64,000 nt of DNA from contig CM058233.1 in assembly GCA_030180135.1 (NCBI GenBank), forward strand, positions 27,499,615 through 27,563,614. The letters run 5' to 3'. A model generated the notes under the pieces. That model was not told where the DNA came from. It worked only from the letters and a program-made list of their open reading frames with translations, and made no database searches. Positions within the stretch are counted from its first letter, which is position 1. Every line of letters starts with the position of its first letter. Made by a program: the position numbers and the translations under genes. This DNA is from Orychophragmus violaceus (lineage: Eukaryota; Streptophyta; Magnoliopsida; Brassicales; Brassicaceae). Shown one piece after another: positions 57,946-64,000 of the stretch.

Positions 57946-59153
57946 TGATATATCAGGGTTTTTACCGGTTTTATGCCATGATATAAGTCTGTTTTAGTGT
58001 CTTTGGTGTTTCTTTAGAGTCTTTTGCAGGTTTTATTAGGTACACGCACATTTGGAGCAGAAATGGAGATTATGGAGCTAATTGGAGCACTTTGGTGATT
58101 TGACCCGAGAGGTTGTGTTCACTGTCCAGATTTGAGTACTGTGCCGATCGTTGCACACCTGCATCGATCGATGCACAGCGAGTTGGGCCAGATTCTCGGC
58201 GGTTTAATGAAGTATGCTAATATTGCAAAGATGCCCAGAAGTTCCAGATATTTACACAGAAGCCCCAAGTGGTGTTTTAGCTATTTAATTAGGTTTTTAA
58301 CTTCAGTTTTACATACGCTATCATAACTTAGAGCAGAGAGTTTTTAGAGCTTTTGGGGCTGATCTGATCTTGTACTACATTTGTTTTGGAGAAGTTTTCG
58401 AACCCCTTTTATATTCTAATCTCTTTTATGATTTTTATTAATTCATTGATTATGTTTACATTATCTATGTCTGAGTAGTTTCATAGTTAGGTTTAGAGTT
58501 TCTCATAGGGATTTCATGACTTGTTAGATATAATTAATTCAGTTAAGGATTCACGTCAATAGATGTTCTTCAAACTAAATTGTGTTTAATGATAGTTCTA
58601 ACATGTTCAATTAGAATCTAGATCTTAGGTTGCTAAATACGACACGACAATGTGGTTTAGAATCTGAACTATTTAGGTTGAGCAATTTAATTACTCGCAA
58701 AGGAATTTGGTTTAGTTAGATTGTGAACATATCGAATTTGGAATTAAAGCTGTTTTAAACTGTTAGTAATTGCAAAGAAATTTGGATTGCTGCACTTAGA
58801 CTTAGAGAATTCTCGCAACGACAGTTGGTTAATTCTATATATGTGTTTGAGTTCTAGAACTGAGTTTAATTAGATCATGACTGAATGATTTATCTGCTTG
58901 CCTGATTTTCTGAGAACGCCCTAGACTTAGCGCCCTTAGTTTATTGCTTACAAACAACAACCTGCTACTCGTTTACTTTCTTGCTTGCTTTTAGTTAATT
59001 CAATAAAATTTGCTTTTTGCTTTCTCCAAGTTTTAATCTCTTTAAGTTCTTAATCGTATCGTTGCCTAGAGTCCTCGTGGATTCGATCCCTAAGTACTAC
59101 ATTGATATACTGTGCACTTGCAGTTAGTATAGGGTAAAACTTTAGACCTATCA
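57946..59153 (+). repeat. 5' LTR of an Athila-like element
   Basis: The 1208-base LTR runs from TGATATATCAGGG to AGACCTATCA and is followed by an aspartate-tRNA-type primer site. It is the same family as the solo LTRs at 1701-2882 and 30004-31186. The base before it falls inside the DUF1985 reading frame of the ULP1 gene. No matching 3' Athila LTR is in the window. Confidence 0.9.
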
Positions 59154-59159
59154 AGTTTT

Positions 59160-59177
59160 TGGCGCCGTTGCCAGGGA
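59160..59177 (+). other. Primer binding site (Asp tRNA type)
   Basis: TGGCGCCGTTGCCAGGGA differs by one base from the complement of the 3' end of plant aspartate tRNA, the primer used by Athila elements. Confidence 0.85.
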
Positions 59178-59403
59178 CTCTTAGAGTCTTCGATAGCTTC
59201 GAACTTAGGGTTTTTACTAGGATTTTTATTTTTATTTTTGTTTACTAATTTTTTATTTTTCTCTGTTTTCTCTCTGTCGCAGGTTTCGAAATCGCATAGC
59301 ATCGACCGTTGAACTTCTTGTGTCGATCGACACTAGGCGATTGGAGTTGAATCGATCGTTGCACTGCTAGCATCGATCGTTGCTTGGCGATTACAGACGG
59401 TTT

Positions 59404-59889
59404 ATGCAGACACGTGATACCAGAAGTAATCCGAACACTAATCTCGTAAACCGCCAACTTGAAGAGCTTGCTAGACTAGAGAGGACCAACAGAAGAGTTA
59501 GAAGAACAAGGATGGTTGTTGAACATGTGATCATAAAGCCTGTTGCTCAAGGTACCCTCAGGGACCGACACAACAATCCTTACAATGCTGCTAGAGAACC
59601 GATAGATGCTGAAGGGAATGTCATCCCTGATCCTCCAGAGCAACCACAGCCGCAACAGGAGCAGAACCAAGGTCAAGGACAAGGCCAAGGTAGACAGATG
59701 GTTGTCCACGAGAGGACTTTAGCTGACTATAACCATCCGGATGAGTTCCATGCTAACCGGCCAGCTCTTGTACTTCCTGAATTTGAGAGGAATGATTTTG
59801 AAATCAAGACCGTCTACTACTCTCTCCTGAGGCAGAAAGCCTTCCATGGCTCTCCAAGTGAGCAGCCGATGGACTATCACTGCCGGTGA
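59404..59889 (+). pseudogene. Athila gag N-terminus, cut off
   Basis: Starting at MQTRDTRSN, the frame gives about 155 residues with a Q-rich stretch, then ALVLPEFERNDFEIK and FHGSPSEQPMD, the conserved start of the Athila gag domain. Homology ends near 59873 and the frame stops at 59889. The rest of gag, protease and pol of this element are missing. Just upstream, 59285-59390, lie several CGATCGACAC and CGATCGTTGC modules. Confidence 0.8.
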
Positions 59890-62809
59890 GGGAGCCGTCA
59901 ACGAAGACGTCAAGATTGAAGACATTGCGGTGGTCCAAGAGTTCGAGGACGTATTTGCGGCGTTAAAGGAATTACCTCCACCTCGGAGTAATCCTTTCAC
60001 CATTACTTTGGAACCAGAAGCGAAGCCTATCGCAAAGGCACCTTACCGAATGGCTCCAGCCGAATTGGCGGAACTCAAAAAGCAACTTGAGGACTTGATC
60101 GGGAAAGGCTTTATTCGACCGAGTTCATCACCGTGGGGAGCTCCGGTACTGTTCGTAAAGAAGAAGGACGGGAGTATGAGGTTGTGCATTGACTAACATT
60201 ACCATCAAGGACAAATACCCATTGCCTCGAATCGATGAACTTTTGGATCAGCTTAAGGGCGCGAGTTGGTTTTCAAAAATAGATTTGGCGTCTGGGTATC
60301 ATCAAATTCCTATCGCCGAGGGAGATATCATGAAGACGGCCTTTCAAACCAGATACAAGAAGTTTGAGTTTGTGGTAATGCCTTTTGGGCTTACCAACGC
60401 ACCAGCAGCCTTCACGCGATTAATGAATGAAGTTTTCCATGATTATCTCGATAAATTTGTTATCATATTTATCGATAATATTCTGGTTTACTCAAAGACG
60501 GAGGAAGAGCACCGGTCGCATTTGACGTTAGTTCTCGCAAGACTGCGGAAGCTAAAACTGTTTGCTAAATTCAGCAAGTGCTCATTTTGGCAGAGGGAAA
60601 TTGGGTTTTTGGGACATCGCATCTCTGCGCAAGGAGTATCAGCCGATCCCGAGAAAGTAAAAGCAATCCAAGAGTGGCCTCGGCCTACCTCCATAATGGA
60701 AGTTCAAAGTTTTCTAGGTTTGGCGGGGTACTATCGGAAGTTCGTTCGTGGGTTTTCTTCAATCGCCAAGCCGCTGACAAAGCTAACAGGGAAAGGCGTT
60801 CCCTTCATTTGGAATACGGACGCAGAAGACGCCTTCGTGAAGTTAAAGATCTCTTTGACCTCAGCACCCGTTTTAGCTCTACCCGAATCCGGAAAACTCT
60901 ATACAGTGTATACCGATGCGTCCCGGGTAGGTTTGGGGAGTGTTCTGATGCAGGAAGGCAAAGTCATCGCTTATGCATCTCGTCAGCTAAGAAAGCACGA
61001 AGAGAACTATCGGACACATGACCTGGAGATGGCGGCGTTTGTATTCGCATTGCGGATTTGGAGATCGTACCTCTATGGCAAAACCATTGAAGTATTCACA
61101 GACCATCAAAGTCTGAAATACTTGTTCACGCAACCAGATCTTAATTTACGACAGCGGAGGTGGATGGAGTTCATCGCGGATTACGACCTCAAGATCAACT
61201 ATCACCCCGGAAAAGCCAACGTGGTTGCGGATGCACTTAGTTGGCGAAAAACCAAAGCCAGACTTGAAAGAGAACTCGAAACCTTAACCGAGGAGCTTAA
61301 GTCAGTAAAGTTGGCTGCAATGGAAGGGGAAGCGAATGAACCATTAGGTTTACGAGCTATAAGACAGGCAGATCTAGTGTTTCGAATCCGAGAAGATTAG
61401 CAGAAAGATGAGAAGATTTTGAAGATCATCGACGAAGTCAAGACCCGAGATGGACCACACCAGAGCGGTTATCATCTTGTCAAGGATGGTACATTATTGC
61501 TCAAGGGAAGGATCACTGTACCTGAAGGACAGAATTTGTGAGAAGAAATTTTGGAGGCGGCACATCATTCTCTGCTAAGTATCCACCCCGGGAGTTCAAA
61601 GATGTACAAAGACGTGAGGAGGTATTACCATTGGCCAGGAATGAAGAGGTCTGTAGCACGATGGGTAGCTCAATGTCCAACTTGTCAACAGATTAAAGTA
61701 GATCATCAAGTACCCGGTGGTCTGCTTCAGAACCTATCTATTCCTCAGTGGAAATGGGATTCCATATCGATGGATTTCATTACCGGAATGCCGACAGCAA
61801 AAGGGAGGGCAAACAACGCAATTTGGGTAATTGTTGACCGGTTAACCAAGGTGGCGCATCTGATTCTGATAAAAGATACGGATAAAGTGGAAGCGTTAGC
61901 TGAGCTCTATATCGACCAAATTATTCGTTTGCATGGAGTTCCAGCGGATATCGTGTCAGATCGGGACCCACGATTTACCTCCATCTTCTGGAAAGCGTTA
62001 CAAGAAGCGTTAGGAACGGAGCTGCGTATCAGCACTGCTTATCATCCAGAAACCGGCGGTCAAACCGAAAGGACTATCCGGACCATAGAGGACATGTTAC
62101 GAATGTGTGCTCTTGATTGGGCTGGAAATTGGGAAAAGCACTTACCCTTAGTGGAATTCTCATACAACAACAGCTACCATTCCAGTATCGGAATGTCTCC
62201 ACATGAAGCTCTATCTGGACGACCGTGTCGGATTCCACTGTGTTGGACCGAGATTGGAGAACGAGAAGTTTTTGGACCCAAAATTGTTGATGAAACGACC
62301 AGCAAGCTGCAAATAATTCAAGCCAATATGAGAAAAGCTCAAGATCGACAAAAGAAATTTGCAGACCAAGCAAGGAGAGAGGTTAACTTCGAAATCGGAG
62401 ACTGGGTGTATTTGAGAGTCTCATCGCAAAGAAGAGGGGAACGATTCGGAAAAGTCGGAAAGCTGGCAGTTCGCTACATCGGGCCATACCAAGTAATTGG
62501 AAGAGTTGGAGAAGTGGCGTACATATTGGATCTACCTACAGATATGCGGATTCACCCAGTGTTCCATGTATCCCTGTTACGAAAGTTTATCCGCGACCCG
62601 AGAGATGTGGAAACAGAAAGAATAGAAGACTTGCAGTCAAACCTCACTTACACCGAAGGACCCATTCGTATAGGGGAAAGACGCATCCGAAAACTCAAAA
62701 ACAGAGAGATTTCGCAGGTTCGGGAAAGCAGAACCGTGTGATTGTCACGTGGGAAGATGAAGCAAGATTTAAAGATGCATATCCGGAGTTGTTCACTAGT
62801 ACCCAGTAG
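59880..62809 (+). pseudogene. Chromovirus (Tekay/Del-like) pol lacking gag and protease
   Basis: From VVQEFEDVFAALKELPP on, this is a Ty3/gypsy pol of the chromovirus type: RT (RPSSSPWGAPVLFVKKKDGS, FSKIDLASGYHQI, VMPFGLTNAP), RNase H (YTDASRVGLGS, ADALS) and integrase. Integrase has HHCC with CPTCQQIK, D in SMDFITG, D in VSDRDPRF and E in TGGQTERTI. A chromodomain end follows (NRVIVTWEDEARFKDAYPELF). Defects are a small deletion and frameshift after LCIDY (about 60195), RT active site FIDN instead of FIDD, stops near 61398 and 61539, and a frameshift in the chromodomain near 62730. RT-RNase H-integrase order and the chromodomain are typical of chromoviruses, which target heterochromatin. Confidence 0.92.
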
Positions 62810-62853
62810 AAAGGAGTTGTAATATAACCATAAAGAATTCGAGGACGAATTCT

Positions 62854-62876
62854 AATAAGGGGGGGGGGGGGGAGAA
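62854..62876 (+). other. Polypurine tract before the chromovirus 3' LTR
   Basis: AATAAGG, then a run of about 14 G, then AGAA lies directly before the LTR start TGTGATACCCC. It is the plus-strand primer. The long G run is prone to length change. Confidence 0.8.
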
Positions 62877-63532
62877 TGTGATACCCCGATCTCGGAAACG
62901 TGATAAAAATATTATTATTATATATAATGGTATTTTTAGCATGAATAAAATGAATTTTCTTGTTAAGAAATTCATTGGGAGTATTTTTGGAAATTCTTGA
63001 GAATTTTCATTAAAAACCGGTTTTTTCGAGAAACCGATAAAACGTTCGGGCAAGCGAAAGAACCCTCTAAAGTCCATGGAAATTATGCAATTTTTACCAC
63101 AGCTCCAATAAAATATGTAGAAGCAATGGTTAAAAGGATTTGGCAAGATTTGATCCCTAGAATAAGTTATGAATTTTGGGTCATTAATGAGTAATTAGTG
63201 ATTAAAAATTCAAAATAAAATCCAAGGAGCATGGGCTTGCTTAGGGCTGACTAGAGAGGATGGTAAAAGTCATTCTGGATCTTATTTAAGCCTAGAAAGA
63301 AGCTGAGCCACGAAATAAAGCAAGAAGAACCAAAAAGAAGCCTTATGGACTAGATACAATGAACTTTTCAAGGCCTTTTGTGGACCAAGTTCAATGGGCT
63401 TCTTCTTGGACCTAATGAGGATAAGAAAGAGGATAAGAAGGAGTGTTTTTGTCCAACAGCTGGCCTAGGGTCGTGGCATAAGAGGAGAGTAAAGAGGAGA
63501 CAAGTGGAGGGTGGAGGATAACTCCCTTTGGC

Positions 63533-63540
63533 TATAAAAA
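63533..63540 (+). promoter_or_regulatory. TATA box in the chromovirus LTR
   Basis: TATAAAAA in GGCTATAAAAAGGGAGCTC is a strong plant TATA box. Transcription would start about 30 bases later, just before the purine tract. Confidence 0.65.
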
Positions 63541-63584
63541 GGGAGCTCACCCCTCACATTTTTCTCCACACCAAAAGCTTATAA

Positions 63585-63805
63585 GAAAAAAAAGAAGAGA
63601 GGAATAAGAGAGAAAGAAGAGAGAAGGAGGAGAGGAAGAAGAGAGAAAGAAGAAGAGAGGAGGAGGCGCCAAGGAGGAGGAGAAGAAGAGGGAGCCGGAA
63701 GAAGAAGAGAAGGAAGGGAAGCCAGAGAAGAGAGAGAGAAGGAAGAGATAGAAAGGGAGGAGAGAGAGAGGAAGCGAGAGAGAGAGAGTAGTGAGGAGTT
63801 CGGAT
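63585..63805 (+). repeat. Long GA-rich (polypurine) tract in the LTR
   Basis: About 220 bases are almost all A and G on the plus strand (words GAAGAG, AGAGAG, GGAGGAG), with only a few pyrimidine interruptions. It lies in the presumed 5' part of the transcript. Confidence 0.8.
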
Positions 63806-64000
63806 GGTAACGGAGGAACAGAGAAATATTTCCTAAGCGGAGATTTTCAACGTTCATCTTAAGTACCAGCTTTCTCTTCCGTCTTAAGCGGCTTTAGGAC
63901 GGTCCGCAGGTTCGATTAGTACGGAGAATACGGGGTCAACCGCGACAAAGTGTTGGTGAGTTGGGGTTGATTGACTGAATAATATGTTACTACGCAGGTT

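Larger units (their letters stand above)
62877..64000 (+). repeat. 3' LTR of the chromovirus, runs past the window end
   Basis: It begins TGTGATACCCCGATCTCGG after the polypurine tract. It contains a TATA box at 63533 and a long purine tract. The first 1124 bases are inside the window. It does not match the Athila LTR at 57946, which shows that the two ends belong to different elements. Confidence 0.85.

Overview
The window is plant nuclear heterochromatin made almost wholly of transposable elements. I found no convincing ordinary host gene, tRNA, rRNA or CRISPR array. A flowering plant, probably a Brassicaceae genome, is suggested by plant-type Ty1/copia and Ty3/gypsy lineages, CACTA and MULE transposons, a TTTAGGG-like degenerate tract, and a MULE carrying a DUF1985-ULP1 gene, a combination best known from Arabidopsis relatives. 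The species call is inference.

Layout. (1) 1-11572: one old sequence, probably a long chromovirus-type LTR read on the minus strand, split by three insertions with exact target duplications: a small hAT element (1100-1655), a solo Athila-like LTR (1701-2882) and a young Ty1/copia element with an intact 1320-residue polyprotein (3288-10817). (2) 13478-26215: the 5' LTR and primer site of a decayed Tat-like Ty3/gypsy element, followed by a gag-protease segment present in tandem about two and a half times. The first unit is split by a second, deleted copia element (14750-21482). (3) 26816-39087: a 12 kb Tat-lineage element on the minus strand with both LTRs, gag, protease, reverse transcriptase, two RNase H domains and integrase. 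It also has a 3' region with two tandem-repeat families and an antisense gene on the plus strand, which is itself split by a solo Athila-like LTR.

(4) 40149-46022: a CACTA transposon with terminal repeats, a TTG target duplication, a broken TNP2 transposase and a degenerate TTTAGGG-like tract. (5) 47975-48560: an isolated retroviral-type protease remnant. (6) About 49.6-57.9 kb: a MULE with a degenerate transposase (plus strand) facing a degenerate DUF1985-ULP1 gene (minus strand). Its non-coding parts are filled with a 20-base dyad of the form CAGACTTC-N4-GAAGTCTG. (7) 57946-64000: an Athila 5' LTR, primer site and gag start joined to the reverse transcriptase, RNase H, integrase and chromodomain of a different chromovirus, followed by that chromovirus's own 3' LTR.

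The most interesting signal is the dyad array. It looks like a set of binding sites for a dimeric DNA-binding protein, kept in the non-coding DNA of a MULE. This resembles the sequence-specific anti-silencing motifs described for VANDAL MULEs. Other points of note are the antisense gene in the Tat element, a recurring GTGTCGATCGACAC module shared by unrelated element families, and the gag-protease tandem. Identities, ages and family names were judged by eye; no search was run.
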